A DNA stretch of 49,420 nt from Clostridia bacterium (GTDB taxonomy: Bacteria > Bacillota > Clostridia > Oscillospirales > CAG-272). Under the pieces are notes generated by a model. That model searched no databases. It was not told the DNA's origin and saw nothing but the letters and a program-made list of their open reading frames with translations. Of the stretch, positions 8,221-18,711 are shown piece by piece; positions within the stretch are counted from its first letter, which is position 1; every line of letters begins with the position of its first letter. Position numbers and translations under genes: made by a program. The stretch spans positions 1 through 49,420 of the forward strand of contig JAGBIF010000015.1 of assembly GCA_017935065.1 (NCBI GenBank), read 5' to 3'.

Positions 8221-11049
8221 ATGTCAAGAAATATTATCATAAAGGGTGCAAAGGTCAATAATTTAAAGAATATTGATGTTACGATACCTAGGGATAAGCT
8301 GGTTGTGCTTACAGGGCTTTCGGGCAGCGGCAAGTCCTCGCTCGCCTTTGATACACTCTACGCAGAGGGACACAGAAGATTTGTCGAGAGCCTTTCGTCC
8401 TACGCGAGAATGTTCTTAGGACAGATGGACAAGCCCGAGGTTGACCTTATCGAGGGGCTTTCGCCCGCAATATCAATAGACCAAAAGACCACCTCTAAGA
8501 ACCCTCGCTCAACTGTGGGCACCGTCACCGAGATATACGATTATCTTCGTCTGCTTTACGCAAGAGTAGGTATACCGCACTGTCCCGTGTGCGGCAAGGA
8601 AATCAAGCAACAGAGCCTTGACCAGATAGTAGACCGCATACTCGCTATGCCCGAGGGGCAGAGGATAATGATACTCGCGCCTATCGTCAGGGCGCAGAAG
8701 GGTATGCACGAGAGGGTGTTTGAGGACGCAAGACGCTCGGGCTACGCAAGGGTAAGAGTAGACGGTAATATGTACGACCTCACCGAGACCCTTACGCTTG
8801 ATAAAAACAAAAAGCACGATATAGACCTCGTGCTTGACAGGCTTGTTATTAAAAGTGATATAAGACCGAGGCTTTCGGATTCGGTTGAGACCGCCCTTCG
8901 CGCCTCTGACGGCAGAGTTACCGTTGTTACCGTACCGAGAGAGGGTGAGGGCGAGGAGCTTGAGTTCTCACAGAAGTACGCTTGCGAGGAGCACGGCATC
9001 AGCTTTCCCGAGCTTGAGCCGAGAATGTTTTCCTTCAACAACCCCATCGGTGCCTGCCCCGAATGCTCGGGAATCGGAAATATGCAGATGATTTCGGTAA
9101 GAAAGCTTCTTCCGCACAAGAACCTATCGCTTCGCGACGGTGCTATCGCGGCAAACGGCTTCAAGACTATGACCGAGGATTCCTGGACAGGGCCTCTTCT
9201 TGCCGCGGTCGGTAAGGATTACGGGTTTACGCTTGACACACCGATATGCGAGTTCTCAAAGGAAGCGCTCGACGTGCTTATGTACGGCACAAGAGACGGT
9301 AAGAAATATAATATCACTCGCTACTTCGGCGGTGTCGGCAGAGAGCAGAGCGCATCCTTTGACGGTATAGTTCATATTATCGAAAAGCGTATGAGGATGC
9401 AGGGCGGTGACTACTATCAGGAGTTCGTAGAGGAGCTTGCCTGCCCCAGATGCAAGGGCAGACGCCTTTCGGATACCGTGCTTTCGGTTACTGTGGGCGG
9501 ACTTAATATACACGAGCTCTGCTCGCTTTCAATAGAGCGCGCGCTTGAGTTTGTAGACCGACTTGAGTTTACAGAGAGCGAGGCGAAGATCGCCTCTGAG
9601 GTAATAAAGGAAATCAAGGCAAGGCTTAACTTTCTCGTTAGAGTAGGGCTTGAATACCTCAACCTGACGCGCACCGCGGGAACGCTATCGGGCGGTGAGG
9701 CTCAGAGAATTCGCCTTGCCACGCAGATAGGCTCGGCGCTCACGGGCGTGCTGTATATCCTTGATGAGCCTAGTATCGGACTTCATCAGAGGGATAACGG
9801 AAAGCTTATCGCAACCCTTAAAAATCTTCGCGACCTCGGAAACAGCGTTATCGTGGTTGAGCACGATGAGGATACAATGCGCGAGGCAGACTTTATCGTG
9901 GATATCGGCCCTGGGGCGGGTATTCACGGCGGTGAGGTTGTCGCGGTAGGTACACCCGAGGAGGTTGCCGCGTGCGAGACCTCGATTACGGGCGACTATC
10001 TTTCGGGAAGAAAGATGATTGCCGTGCCGAAGCAAAGGCGCACGGGCAACGGCAGCTTCCTTCACATAAGAGGCGCTGCCGAGAACAATCTGAAAAGCGT
10101 TGACGTGGACATTCCGCTCGGTTGCTTCGTGTGCGTTACGGGTGTGTCGGGCTCGGGTAAGTCCTCACTTATAAACTCGGTGCTTTACAATACTCTCGCA
10201 AGAGACCTGAACCGCGCAATAACCTATCCTGGTAAGGTTGACGAGATTACGGGGCTTGAGGCGCTTGATAAGGTAATCGCTATTGACCAAAGCCCCATAG
10301 GAAGGACGCCACGCTCAAACCCCGCTACCTATACGGGACTTTTCACCGATATAAGAAATCTCTTCGCAAAGACGAAGGATGCAAGGGCAAAGGGCTACGA
10401 TGCGGGAAGATTTTCCTTCAACGTAAGGGGAGGAAGATGCGAGGCGTGCGAGGGCGACGGAGTTAAGTGCATTGAGATGAACTTCCTGCCCGATGTCTAT
10501 GTAAGGTGCGACGTCTGTGGCGGAAAACGATACAACCGCGACACACTTGATGTAAAATACAAGGACAAGAGTATTTACGATGTGCTTGAGATGTCGGTAG
10601 AGGAGGGGCTTACCTTCTTTGAGGGACTGCCACAGCTTCAGCGAAAGCTTCAGACACTCTATGATGTAGGTCTCGGATACGTAAAGATAGGTCAGTCCTC
10701 AACCACGCTTTCGGGCGGTGAGGCGCAGAGAGTAAAGCTCGCTACCGAGCTGTCAAAGCGCTCAACGGGAAAGACGATCTATATACTTGACGAGCCGACC
10801 ACAGGCCTTCATACCGACGATGTCGCAAAGCTTATCTCTATTCTTCAGCGCCTTTGCGACGCGGGTAATACCGTAGTTACGATAGAGCATAACCTCGATT
10901 TCATTAAGACCGCGGACTATATAATCGACCTCGGTCCCGAGGGAGGCGACGGTGGCGGCACCGTGGTATGCGCAGGCACGCCCGAGCAGGTCGCGCGGTG
11001 CGAAAAATCCTACACAGGCGCCTTTCTTAAGGATAAGCTCGGTGAGTAA
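8221..11049 (+). CDS. uvrA: Excinuclease ABC subunit A
   Basis: 942 residues, the standard length. It is the DNA-damage-sensing ABC-type ATPase that loads UvrB. Two ATPase halves are visible: Walker [11 protein letters not shown] near residue 32 with signature [12 protein letters not shown], and [10 protein letters not shown] near 641 with signature [12 protein letters not shown]. Both halves have Walker B ILDEP. Zinc-binding CxxC pairs occur ([34 protein letters not shown]). The ATG is preceded by AGGAAA. It is co-transcribed with uvrB, and nrdG begins nine bases after its stop. Confidence 0.98.
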   Translation: MSRNIIIKGAKVNNLKNIDVTIPRDKLVVLTGLSGSGKSSLAFDTLYAEGHRRFVESLSSYARMFLGQMDKPEVDLIEGLSPAISIDQKTTSKNPRSTVGTVTEIYDYLRLLYARVGIPHCPVCGKEIKQQSLDQIVDRILAMPEGQRIMILAPIVRAQKGMHERVFEDARRSGYARVRVDGNMYDLTETLTLDKNKKHDIDLVLDRLVIKSDIRPRLSDSVETALRASDGRVTVVTVPREGEGEELEFSQKYACEEHGISFPELEPRMFSFNNPIGACPECSGIGNMQMISVRKLLPHKNLSLRDGAIAANGFKTMTEDSWTGPLLAAVGKDYGFTLDTPICEFSKEALDVLMYGTRDGKKYNITRYFGGVGREQSASFDGIVHIIEKRMRMQGGDYYQEFVEELACPRCKGRRLSDTVLSVTVGGLNIHELCSLSIERALEFVDRLEFTESEAKIASEVIKEIKARLNFLVRVGLEYLNLTRTAGTLSGGEAQRIRLATQIGSALTGVLYILDEPSIGLHQRDNGKLIATLKNLRDLGNSVIVVEHDEDTMREADFIVDIGPGAGIHGGEVVAVGTPEEVAACETSITGDYLSGRKMIAVPKQRRTGNGSFLHIRGAAENNLKSVDVDIPLGCFVCVTGVSGSGKSSLINSVLYNTLARDLNRAITYPGKVDEITGLEALDKVIAIDQSPIGRTPRSNPATYTGLFTDIRNLFAKTKDARAKGYDAGRFSFNVRGGRCEACEGDGVKCIEMNFLPDVYVRCDVCGGKRYNRDTLDVKYKDKSIYDVLEMSVEEGLTFFEGLPQLQRKLQTLYDVGLGYVKIGQSSTTLSGGEAQRVKLATELSKRSTGKTIYILDEPTTGLHTDDVAKLISILQRLCDAGNTVVTIEHNLDFIKTADYIIDLGPEGGDGGGTVVCAGTPEQVARCEKSYTGAFLKDKLGE

Positions 11050-11058
11050 GGGGGAAGT

Positions 11059-11616
11059 ATGTATTACGGAGCAATAAAATATAACGATATCGCGAACGGA
11101 GAGGGGGTTAGAACCACTCTTTTCGTCAGCGGCTGCCGCAACAGGTGCAAGAATTGCTTTCAGCAGCAGACCTGGGCATTTGACTACGGCGAGCCGTTTA
11201 CCGATGAGGTAATGGAAAAAATACTTTTGAGCCTTGAGAGTGACTTTGTCGCGGGACTTACGCTTCTCGGCGGTGAGCCTATGGAGCCTGAAAATCAGCT
11301 GGCGCTTTTACCGCTTCTTCGTGAATTCAAAAGACGCTTTCCAAAAAAGACGCTCTGGCTCTTTACGGGTAATCTGTACGAGGAGCTTACCGCGGGCGTA
11401 GGAAATCACTATAAATGCCTTCCTGAGACCGAAGAGCTTTTATCCTACGTTGATATACTCGTTGACGGTCGCTTCGTTGAGGAGAAAAAGCAGCTTGGAT
11501 TGAGATTCCGAGGCTCGTCAAACCAGCGCATAATTGATATGAACAAAACGCGAGAGAGCGGGCAGATCGTCATCTGGGACGGTTGCCGACTTGATAAGAC
11601 CTATACTACTAACTGA
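11059..11616 (+). CDS. nrdG: Anaerobic ribonucleotide reductase activating protein (radical SAM)
   Basis: 185 residues. The radical-SAM cluster motif is CRNRCKNC (CX3CX2C) near residues 26-33, followed by the glycine-rich LLGGEPM that contacts SAM. The enzyme installs the glycyl radical on the class III reductase NrdD, so it points to anaerobic dNTP synthesis. No nrdD gene is present in the window, so the activase is separated from its substrate enzyme, unlike the common nrdDG pair. GGGGGAAG lies just upstream of the start. It sits between uvrA and dut in one transcription unit. Confidence 0.93.
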   Translation: MYYGAIKYNDIANGEGVRTTLFVSGCRNRCKNCFQQQTWAFDYGEPFTDEVMEKILLSLESDFVAGLTLLGGEPMEPENQLALLPLLREFKRRFPKKTLWLFTGNLYEELTAGVGNHYKCLPETEELLSYVDILVDGRFVEEKKQLGLRFRGSSNQRIIDMNKTRESGQIVIWDGCRLDKTYTTN

Positions 11617-11632
11617 TGAATGGAGATTTCAA

Positions 11633-12079
11633 ATGTTAAATGCAGAAGTTAAAGTTAAAAAGTTTAATCCCGAAGCAAAGCTTCCTACCTACGGCACCGA
11701 GCTTGCCGCGGGTGCCGACCTCTACGCTCTGCCTGGCGAGGCGGTTACCATCCCCCCTCACACCACTGTAATGATGCACACGGGGCTTGCTATGGAAATT
11801 CCCACAGGCTACGCGGGACTTATCTTCGCCAGAAGCGGTCTTGCGTCAAAGCGCGGTCTTGCCCCCGCCAATAAGGTTGGTGTCGTTGACTCGGATTACA
11901 GAGGCGAGTTTATGGTAGCGCTTCACAATCACACAGATGAGCAAAGAGTTGTAGAAGGTGGGGAGAGAATAGCACAGCTCGTTATAGTTCCTTACCTCAC
12001 CGCATCCTTCGTTGAGAGCGAGGAGCTCTCTGATACAGTCCGTCAGGCAGGAGGCTTTGGCTCTACGGGTACAAAGTAG
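11633..12079 (+). CDS. dut: Deoxyuridine 5'-triphosphate nucleotidohydrolase
   Basis: 148 residues, a typical trimeric dUTPase that hydrolyses dUTP to dUMP and keeps uracil out of DNA. All five motifs are visible: GADLYA (1), RSGLASKRGL (2), GVVDSDYRGE (3), GERIAQLVI (4) and the C-terminal GGFGSTG (5). The start at 11633 is chosen over an upstream in-frame ATG at 11591 because GGAG lies seven bases before it and homology begins there. It follows nrdG by 16 bases, which fits a nucleotide-pool role beside a repair operon. Confidence 0.97.
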   Translation: MLNAEVKVKKFNPEAKLPTYGTELAAGADLYALPGEAVTIPPHTTVMMHTGLAMEIPTGYAGLIFARSGLASKRGLAPANKVGVVDSDYRGEFMVALHNHTDEQRVVEGGERIAQLVIVPYLTASFVESEELSDTVRQAGGFGSTGTK

Positions 12080-12093
12080 TTTAAGTGATATCT

Positions 12094-13353
12094 ATGAAGT
12101 CTGTATCAAGAGCAAGGGCGACGATGATAGTCGCGATACTGTCGCTTGTCTATTTTGTCAGCTACTTTGCAAGGAAGGATTTTGCCGCGGTTATGGCGGT
12201 GATGCTTTCCGAGAATATAATCAATAAGTCCGAGGGCGGACTTATCGGCATGGCGCTTTTCGTCTGCTACGGAATAGGACAGCTCGTAAGCGGATACCTC
12301 GGGGACAAGCTTCCCCCGTCCATCCTTCTGTCCTTGGGGCTCTTAACAACGGCGCTTTGTAATATTCTTATGCCCCATATTCCCTCGGCATCCCTGATGA
12401 TACCCGTATGGGCGGTAAACGGCTTCGCGCAGGCAATGCTATGGCCGCCAATCGTAAGAATTTTAGCAGATACTCTTGAGGGGGAGGCGTTCCTTCGCGC
12501 AAATCTATATGTTACCTCTGCAGCGCATATTTCGACAATATTACTTTACATATTCGTGCCAATATGCGTGAGATTTTATGATTGGAAAACCGTCTTTACC
12601 GTTGCGGGAATTATAAGCGCGGTTGTGCTTTTAATATTCATTGTTGCTATTTTTACCCTGCTTACCGAGAGCAAGGAAGCAACCGAAAGCAAGCCACAGA
12701 CCTTGGATACCTCAACACCCCTCTTCTCGCTTTTATCAGGCTCGGGGCTTATCCGCATTTTTCTCGCTATTATAATGATGGGCTTTCTTCGTGACGGAAT
12801 TGAATCCTGGCTGCCTACCCTTTATGCCGAGGCATTTTCAAGGGATGCGAGCGAGGCGGTGCTGGTCTCGGCAATCCTTCCCGTATTCTCGATAATAAGC
12901 ATCGTTTCAATAACCGCCCTTCACAAAACGCGACTGTTCAATAACGAGGCGCGAGGTGCTGCTATACTGTTTATTATAGCGGGTGCTGTTTGCGTGCCTA
13001 TTGCAATCCTTATCAATTTTAAGCACGTTGTGCTTAGCGTAATCTGTCTTGTCCTCGCCTGCCTCGTCTGCGCCTGTATGCACGCGGTGAATTTCCTGTT
13101 TATCTCCTGCACCCCAGGGCGCTTCGCACCCCATGGCAGGGCGGCAACGGCAAGCGGCTTTTCCAACGCCTGCACCTATGTGGGTGCCGCAATCTCTATG
13201 TACGGCATAGGCGCCCTCGCGGATACGCTCGGCTGGAGCTTTACTGTAGTGAGTTGGATATTGATCGCCACACTCGGCGCATTATTCTCGGTGCTTTCTT
13301 ACAGAAAGTATACTCGCTTTATAAACCAAAAAAATTCGCAAAAGGGTAATTAA
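12094..13353 (+). CDS. MFS transporter, organophosphate antiporter (OPA)-like
   Basis: About 419 residues with twelve predicted hydrophobic segments. The N-terminal motif YFARKDFAAVM and the first-loop GYLGDKL resemble OPA-family members such as the UhpT/GlpT/UhpC group, which exchange sugar phosphates for phosphate or act as sensors. The substrate cannot be inferred. ATG 12094 is preferred; a GTG at 12085 is in frame. No strong ribosome binding site is seen, so translation may be coupled to dut, which stops 14 bases upstream. It is the last gene of the uvrB operon before a strong terminator. Confidence 0.83.
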   Translation: MKSVSRARATMIVAILSLVYFVSYFARKDFAAVMAVMLSENIINKSEGGLIGMALFVCYGIGQLVSGYLGDKLPPSILLSLGLLTTALCNILMPHIPSASLMIPVWAVNGFAQAMLWPPIVRILADTLEGEAFLRANLYVTSAAHISTILLYIFVPICVRFYDWKTVFTVAGIISAVVLLIFIVAIFTLLTESKEATESKPQTLDTSTPLFSLLSGSGLIRIFLAIIMMGFLRDGIESWLPTLYAEAFSRDASEAVLVSAILPVFSIISIVSITALHKTRLFNNEARGAAILFIIAGAVCVPIAILINFKHVVLSVICLVLACLVCACMHAVNFLFISCTPGRFAPHGRAATASGFSNACTYVGAAISMYGIGALADTLGWSFTVVSWILIATLGALFSVLSYRKYTRFINQKNSQKGN

Positions 13354-13355
13354 AT

Positions 13356-13400
13356 AAAAGCTATGCACTCCAAAGTGCTTGGAGTGCATAGCTTTTTTAT
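13356..13400 (+). terminator. Intrinsic terminator of the uvrB-uvrA-nrdG-dut-MFS operon
   Basis: A perfect 16-bp stem (AAAAGCTATGCACTCC paired with its complement, 13356-13371 with 13381-13396) surrounds a 9-base loop and runs into six T. It starts immediately after the MFS stop codon. The preceding A run makes it a candidate bidirectional terminator, also stopping the minus-strand AraC remnant. Confidence 0.93.
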
Positions 13401-13420
13401 TATTCTTAATTAAGAAAAAA

Positions 13421-13668
13421 TCACACATTCTTACACCTTTGCTTATATTCCGTCGGTGTTATACCCGTTGCACTGTGAAATGCGCGGTGGAAGCTCCTTT
13501 CGCTTAAGAAGCCGCATTCTGTGCTTATGGCGTATATGCTTGTGTTCTTTGATGCAAGTAGATTTTTTGCATGGTCGATCCTGAATGAATTTAGAAGCTG
13601 TCTGAAGTTTGTTGAAAGCTCGCCATAACGGTTTCTTTATCCGAAAAACCTCTTTTATGAATATCCAA
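13421..13668 (-). pseudogene. Remnant of an AraC-family transcription regulator
   Basis: On the minus strand the last 66 or so codons before the TGA at 13421-13423 encode a clear AraC-type second helix-turn-helix: FRQLLNSFRIDHAKNLL, then ISTECGFLSERSFHRAF, then GITPTEYKQ. This frame is interrupted by TAA just upstream of NRYGELS. The preceding bases encode a plausible earlier part (DIHKRGFSDKET) in another frame. No N-terminal sensor domain is left. It is therefore a frameshifted, truncated regulator, divergent from the giant gene at 13799 in the same arrangement as the intact regulator at 42775-43611. Confidence 0.8.
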
Positions 13669-13726
13669 AATTACGCCCCCCGATAATTCATATTGCCATT
13701 AAATTGCAGAATGTGACTATTATATT

Positions 13727-13771
13727 ACAGAATATGGCTACAAAAGTCAATACTTTGTGTTAAAATAAAAG
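13727..13771 (+). promoter_or_regulatory. Divergent regulatory region of the SASA giant gene, homologous to that at 43646-43691
   Basis: The stretch ACAGAATATG...AAAAGTCAATA...TGTTAAAAT aligns with the region upstream of the metallophosphoesterase gene. On the plus strand TGTTAAAAT (13758-13766) is an extended -10, giving a leader of about 27 bases before 13799; no good -35 is visible. On the minus strand TTGACT (13745-13750) is a -35 for the broken regulator, but its -10 has drifted to TAATAT. The function is inferred from conservation between the two loci. Confidence 0.6.
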
Positions 13772-13798
13772 TAAAGAAACTTTTAATGGAGGTTTAAA

Positions 13799-16700
13799 AT
13801 GAAGAAAATCGGCTTAAAGGGAATACTTCTTATTCTTTTGGTGTGCGTTGTCTCTCTGTCGTTTGGCATAGCTGCCATAGCTAGCGCGGACGGCTCTGAC
13901 ACGCCAAAGGAAATAGAGGTATATCTTATTGCAGGACAGTCAAATGCTGTCGGATACGGTGAGGTTGCCAATCTTACGGACACCGACAGCCGTTTTACAA
14001 ACGGCTTTCCGAATGTGCTTTATTACGGTGAGCACGAGCACTGGGACAATGATGACCAGAAGCCGCCGCTTGAGTTCGGTCCTACCAGAACGGGACTTGG
14101 ACAGAGTCCCACTCGCTCGGGCGCTGAAATAGGAATCGCAAAGGCGCTCGGTGACGGTAATAAAATGAACGCCATCATCAAGTGCGCGTGGGGCGGCACG
14201 AGCATATACAACAGCACGGCAGAGAATTCGCTGAAACACGGAACCTGGACGTCGCCCACCTACATAAGGGACCACGCGATTTCAACCGAGGGAAACAAGT
14301 ACGGACGTTTGTATACTTGGTTTCTTGAGACGGTTCAGCGCGGTCTTGATATGCTTGAGGATGACGGGTATAAGCCTGTGATCAAGGGCATCTGGTGGAT
14401 GCAGGGCGAGGCAGAAACAGGCAGCGCTACACCTGCAAATGCCTATAACGAGCTTCTTACCGACCTTATAAACGATATGAGAGCCGACCTCACTTCTATA
14501 ACAGGGGTAGATCAGTCAAGCTTGCCCTTCGTTATGGGTGAGATTACAAGAAACCCGTCATCCACTCAGCCCGAATATCTCTCAACTGTGTGCAAGGCAC
14601 AGACGGATGTCGCGGCTGCACTGAACAATGTATTCGTGGTAGATACTACGGGCCTTGCTCAGCAGGACGCTTGGCATTATACCGCCGATGCCCAGATAAC
14701 GATAGGTCAGCGCTTTGTAACCGCGGTGCAGAATGCATCGGGCGATATCCCAACCGCATACGGTGTTGTTCCCAAGGAATATGCAGACGCGACGGCGTAT
14801 CCTCTTGCTACATTTAAGGACGGCAAGTATCTTGCATCATATTCCACATGGTATGACGCACTTGCGGCAGTAAACGGTCTTATCAAGGGTAAGGCAAAGA
14901 ACGAGGCACAGGCCGAAATCGTGCTTATAGGTGATTTTACCGCAAGCAATGACATTAAGGGAAAGTTTGATAACACAAGCCAGCTTGGCGGAACTCTCGT
15001 TATTGACTTGAACGGACACACTCTTGTCGCGGGCTCACAGGATCATCTGCTTAACGGCTTTGGAAAGATATACACCGCAGGAAAGATGTGCGACACAAAT
15101 ATCATTATTCAGAATGGTAATTTAGTCGCCAAAACAAAGGCGTTGACCTCCTTTGGCGTATGGTCGGTAAATTATTTGGCAGAGAAAAAATTCAGCTATA
15201 CCTTCAACAAGGTTAACTTCAGCTTTGCAGAGGGCGCGACTGTATCGGTTCTTATTTCTGCATCGGCGAATAATTCCAATGTAGATACAGACGCAACGAA
15301 GATTATGTATGTTGATATGGTATTCAACGATTGCACCTTTGATCTTCAAAATAATGTACCGAGCGGTGCGACTTTGTTCCATATGGCAGAAAGCAAGAAG
15401 AACATTGTTCAGAACGTTACGGTAAACGGAGGTAAAATAATCAAGCCCACCCTGAGTGCAGGCTCGCTTTACACTCTTGGCTCAAACGACAGTATAAAAT
15501 ACGGAAAATCAGGTGGGCACTACACACAGCTTGAGCTTCCTGAAGGTGTTACACCCGCGGCCAGCACCTACGCAAGCGCTAACGCAAACGAGCTTGGCGC
15601 GCTTACCTTCGTAAAGTATTCGGTCGACACAACGAAGGCGAAGGACATCTATGAGCTTAACTGCCTGACTACGAAATACGGAATAATTCCCGAGACCTAC
15701 GCATCTATTGCCGACTATCCGTTTATGCTCTTTAAATTCAACGGCACGAGCCTTGACGGTGTTGAGGGCTATAAGTACGCAATAGGGCTTGGCTCTAGTA
15801 CTACTTACGGTGCATATCACTATGCAAAGGCCTATATGCAGGGCAACGAGTGGAATAGCACTACGGGATACGACGGTCAGAAGAGTGCGGTAATTCTTCA
15901 GCGCCGTGATTACACTACGGAAAATTCCGAGCAATATGAAAACTACGCGCAAGCAAGAGGTCTGATTACCTTTGACCTCGGTGGATTTACGCTTTCTCAA
16001 TCTAAGACAAGCAAAAAACCGATTTTCAGAATTTCATCCAAGGAATGGAATACGAGCTCGTGGATATCAGGTAATCACTCACCGATATTCCCGACGACCT
16101 TTACTGTGAAAAACGGTAATATCGAAACCTTTAGCAATGCCGTTTTGAGCTTGCAGATGTCGGCGGCTTCGACAGCGGGTTATCAGGTTAAAGACAAGAT
16201 TTTTACGATAAATTTTGAAGAAGTTGATTTTTCTCTTGCTGAGGGAGCTACGGCTTCAACTATGTTCTTAGAGTATTCGGATTGTAGAACGAGTGAGAAC
16301 GATCCTGACGCGTACGCGAACTTTTTCTTGAATTTCAACGACTGCACTGTAGATCTTACAAAAACTGTTCCGAAAAAGGATTTCCTTCTTTTCAACCTCG
16401 CCCCCGTCGCGAATAAGCCTGTGAGGGCTACCGTTACTGTAAACGGAGGAACTGTAAAATCGAAATTCTGGGATGGCTTCATTAAGGTTGCAAGCGACAG
16501 TACCTTTGGTTCAACCTTGAGCTTTGGTAAGTATAACGGAAATTATACCGCGCTTGAGCTTCCCGCAACCGAGGAATATCCCTCTTATTTCAATATTCTT
16601 AATTCGGTATCAGGAAAGCAGCTTACCTTTACACTCACCAAGACCGAGGGAATTACCAAGTCCTATTTGCTCGGTGAATCCGAATACACGAAATACGCAT

Positions 16701-18487
16701 ATATCCCTCATCGCTTTGTCGATAGGACCGTTTATCCGTTCATCGTTATTGCCTATAACGGTGACGGAAGCGTTGCGCTGACGGACGGATATAAGCGCCT
16801 TCTCGGTGCCAACAACGGCGTGTTTAATGCGGCGAAGGATGCTATATCGACGAATGCCTGGTCAAGCTCTACGGGCTACGAAGGACAAATGTATGCAGTT
16901 ATTCTGCAAAGAGCCGATTATACGCTCGGCTCGAATGAGTATTATCATAACTTTGCTCAGATAAAGGGTAGCGTAACCTACGATCTTAGCGGCTTTACCT
17001 TAAGGCAGACAAGCACGAATGACGCAAATAAGCTTTTTGCTATTTCATCTAAGCCCTGGGTTACGGTATTCCCATCCACTATAACCTTCAAGGACGGCAC
17101 GATACTTACCTATAACGGCCCGATATTCACCCTCGGAATGTGGACAGGAACTTCAACAGAGAGTATTGCAAACAAAAAGTTCTACCTCAATCTTGAGAAT
17201 GTAACCCTCGGACTTTGCGAGGGCGGGACAACCGATAATCTACTCGTTACCTACGATACAAGTAAAATAGAGTCAGTATGGCAGGGCAAGGAGGAGGACG
17301 CGCCCTACTTTATGAATCTTACCGATTGTACCATTGATATCAGCACCAACGCGCCAAGCGGTAACATTACTCTTTTCAACATAAATATAAGCGCGGAAGA
17401 AACGCAATATATGTCAAACAACATTACCGTAAACGGCGGTAAAATACTCGCAAATACTACCGAGGGACTGACGGTTGTTACCGAGGCAACGAATAATTCT
17501 TGCTTCACCTTCGGCAGGACAGAGGGCGGAAGATATACGACCATAACTCTTCCCAAGGGCACCTTGCCTCCCGCGGACGAATACAATGGGCTCGTGTTCG
17601 TAAAGATTTCCTCTGACGGTGTAAGCGATACCTACAGGCTGACACCTAAGGCGGTTGCCGAGCTTAACTTCATCCCAAGGACCAGCATTACTCTTGAGTC
17701 AAGCCTCGTTTTCAACGTCTATATCCCCGAAAATACCTACCTCACCGAATTTACTCTTGACGGTAAAGCCTATACCGTATCCGAGCTTACTGCTGATGAG
17801 GGATATTATACCTTCGCAATAAGACTTCCCGCATCGGTCGCTTGCAGAGATATAGCTCTTTCGGCAAGCTTTACCGTGGACGGTGATTCCTATACCGCAA
17901 GCTACACGCTCTCAACTCTTAGGTACGCCGAGAAGCTTCTCGCGAGCTCGACCTCGACCGCCGAAAGGGCTCTTATATGCGATATGCTCGCGTATGTAAA
18001 GAGCGCTTATGCCTACTTTGGCACCGAGAGTGCTGAGGAAATCCTGGGTGCGATAGACGCTCTTATAGGCGATGGCGCAACCAAATTTGAGAAGGTAGAC
18101 GGTGCAGGTGTCGCTATGACGGACGGTGAGGGCGTGACCTTCATCCTTGATGCCGAGCCGAAGATCCGCTTCTACTTCGCACAGGGTACCGACCTTACGA
18201 ATTACAGCTTCAAAATAGGCGGTGTTGCACAGGAATACACCGCCACCGCCGAAACCATAGGTGAAAGCACCTTCGTATGCGCGGACATCTCACTCTTTGC
18301 CTACAAGATGATAGGCACAGTTGAGGTCTATAATGACGGTGTCAGCCTTGGCTCGTTCCATATGAACGACTACCACGCCTTCGCCATCACACAGAATAAC
18401 TCTGCACTCGTAGAGGTCGTCGAGAGGTTCTATATGTACTGCAAGAGCGCCGGTGCGTACCGCGACGAGGTAATTGCGGGACAGTGA
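13799..18487 (+). CDS. Giant secreted protein: sialate-O-acetylesterase-like head, three ~300-residue stalk modules, C-terminal domain
   Basis: 1562 residues, with GGAGG upstream of the ATG. Residues 1-31 are a signal peptide ending near AIASADG. Residues about 38-315 are an SASA-type SGNH esterase: GQSNAVGYG with Ser48, WGGTSIYN, WWMQGEAE, and Asp290/His293 in DAWH. Such enzymes remove acetyl groups from sialic acids or plant polysaccharides. Three repeat modules begin near residues 321, 625 and 964, each opening with Y-[GA]-x-[IV]-P and containing IDLNGHTL-, VKNGNI-, AEGAT-, DCTFDL- and VTVNGG-type steps, suggesting beta-helix. From about 1280 a C-terminal domain (TSITLESSLVFNVYIP onward) is shared with the protein at 43884. 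No LPXTG, dockerin or transmembrane anchor is seen. Upstream lies a broken AraC regulator. Confidence 0.87.
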   Translation: MKKIGLKGILLILLVCVVSLSFGIAAIASADGSDTPKEIEVYLIAGQSNAVGYGEVANLTDTDSRFTNGFPNVLYYGEHEHWDNDDQKPPLEFGPTRTGLGQSPTRSGAEIGIAKALGDGNKMNAIIKCAWGGTSIYNSTAENSLKHGTWTSPTYIRDHAISTEGNKYGRLYTWFLETVQRGLDMLEDDGYKPVIKGIWWMQGEAETGSATPANAYNELLTDLINDMRADLTSITGVDQSSLPFVMGEITRNPSSTQPEYLSTVCKAQTDVAAALNNVFVVDTTGLAQQDAWHYTADAQITIGQRFVTAVQNASGDIPTAYGVVPKEYADATAYPLATFKDGKYLASYSTWYDALAAVNGLIKGKAKNEAQAEIVLIGDFTASNDIKGKFDNTSQLGGTLVIDLNGHTLVAGSQDHLLNGFGKIYTAGKMCDTNIIIQNGNLVAKTKALTSFGVWSVNYLAEKKFSYTFNKVNFSFAEGATVSVLISASANNSNVDTDATKIMYVDMVFNDCTFDLQNNVPSGATLFHMAESKKNIVQNVTVNGGKIIKPTLSAGSLYTLGSNDSIKYGKSGGHYTQLELPEGVTPAASTYASANANELGALTFVKYSVDTTKAKDIYELNCLTTKYGIIPETYASIADYPFMLFKFNGTSLDGVEGYKYAIGLGSSTTYGAYHYAKAYMQGNEWNSTTGYDGQKSAVILQRRDYTTENSEQYENYAQARGLITFDLGGFTLSQSKTSKKPIFRISSKEWNTSSWISGNHSPIFPTTFTVKNGNIETFSNAVLSLQMSAASTAGYQVKDKIFTINFEEVDFSLAEGATASTMFLEYSDCRTSENDPDAYANFFLNFNDCTVDLTKTVPKKDFLLFNLAPVANKPVRATVTVNGGTVKSKFWDGFIKVASDSTFGSTLSFGKYNGNYTALELPATEEYPSYFNILNSVSGKQLTFTLTKTEGITKSYLLGESEYTKYAYIPHRFVDRTVYPFIVIAYNGDGSVALTDGYKRLLGANNGVFNAAKDAISTNAWSSSTGYEGQMYAVILQRADYTLGSNEYYHNFAQIKGSVTYDLSGFTLRQTSTNDANKLFAISSKPWVTVFPSTITFKDGTILTYNGPIFTLGMWTGTSTESIANKKFYLNLENVTLGLCEGGTTDNLLVTYDTSKIESVWQGKEEDAPYFMNLTDCTIDISTNAPSGNITLFNINISAEETQYMSNNITVNGGKILANTTEGLTVVTEATNNSCFTFGRTEGGRYTTITLPKGTLPPADEYNGLVFVKISSDGVSDTYRLTPKAVAELNFIPRTSITLESSLVFNVYIPENTYLTEFTLDGKAYTVSELTADEGYYTFAIRLPASVACRDIALSASFTVDGDSYTASYTLSTLRYAEKLLASSTSTAERALICDMLAYVKSAYAYFGTESAEEILGAIDALIGDGATKFEKVDGAGVAMTDGEGVTFILDAEPKIRFYFAQGTDLTNYSFKIGGVAQEYTATAETIGESTFVCADISLFAYKMIGTVEVYNDGVSLGSFHMNDYHAFAITQNNSALVEVVERFYMYCKSAGAYRDEVIAGQ

Positions 18488-18496
18488 TAATATTAT

Positions 18497-18531
18497 GTGG
18501 GGCAGCTTTTTGAAGCCAAAAAGCTCCCCAC
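18497..18531 (+). terminator. Strong hairpin after the SASA giant gene
   Basis: A 15-bp stem (GTGGGG plus AGCTTTTTG, one bulged C) closes on a 4-base loop, nine bases past the TGA. No T run follows, so it may terminate poorly or instead protect the mRNA 3' end, allowing some read-through into the small gene at 18712. Confidence 0.55.
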
Positions 18532-18584
18532 GCCCCAGAAAAAGCAAATAATGGGAATGTCATTAAGGGGCATAAGTATACAAT

Positions 18585-18681
18585 GTGCGCTAACGCACCC
18601 GTAGGGCGGTGCCTTGGTGCCGCCGTGTACGCCTAGCACTCTGTCCGCATCTGCACTCGTACGCCTCGCACAGCGAGGCGT
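18585..18681. repeat. Cluster of three short palindromes in the leader of a small gene
   Basis: Three hairpins occur in 100 bases: GTGCG-ctaa-CGCAC (18585-18598), GGCGG...CCGCC (18605-18624) and ACGCCTCGC-aca-GCGAGGCGT (18661-18681). A short direct repeat GTACGCCTxGCAC occurs at 18627 and 18659. The composition is GC-richer than the surroundings. It looks like an intergenic palindromic repeat unit of the REP/BIME sort, or a structured leader. There is no recognisable riboswitch class. Confidence 0.5.
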
Positions 18682-18711
18682 GATAGAGAAAGTCTATGAA
18701 AGGATAAAGAT

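Noticed and set aside
13681..13726. Possible intact N-terminal half of the AraC remnant upstream of 13668
   Set aside because: No open frame of sensible length or cupin-like residues can be read; the region is taken up by the divergent promoter sequence.
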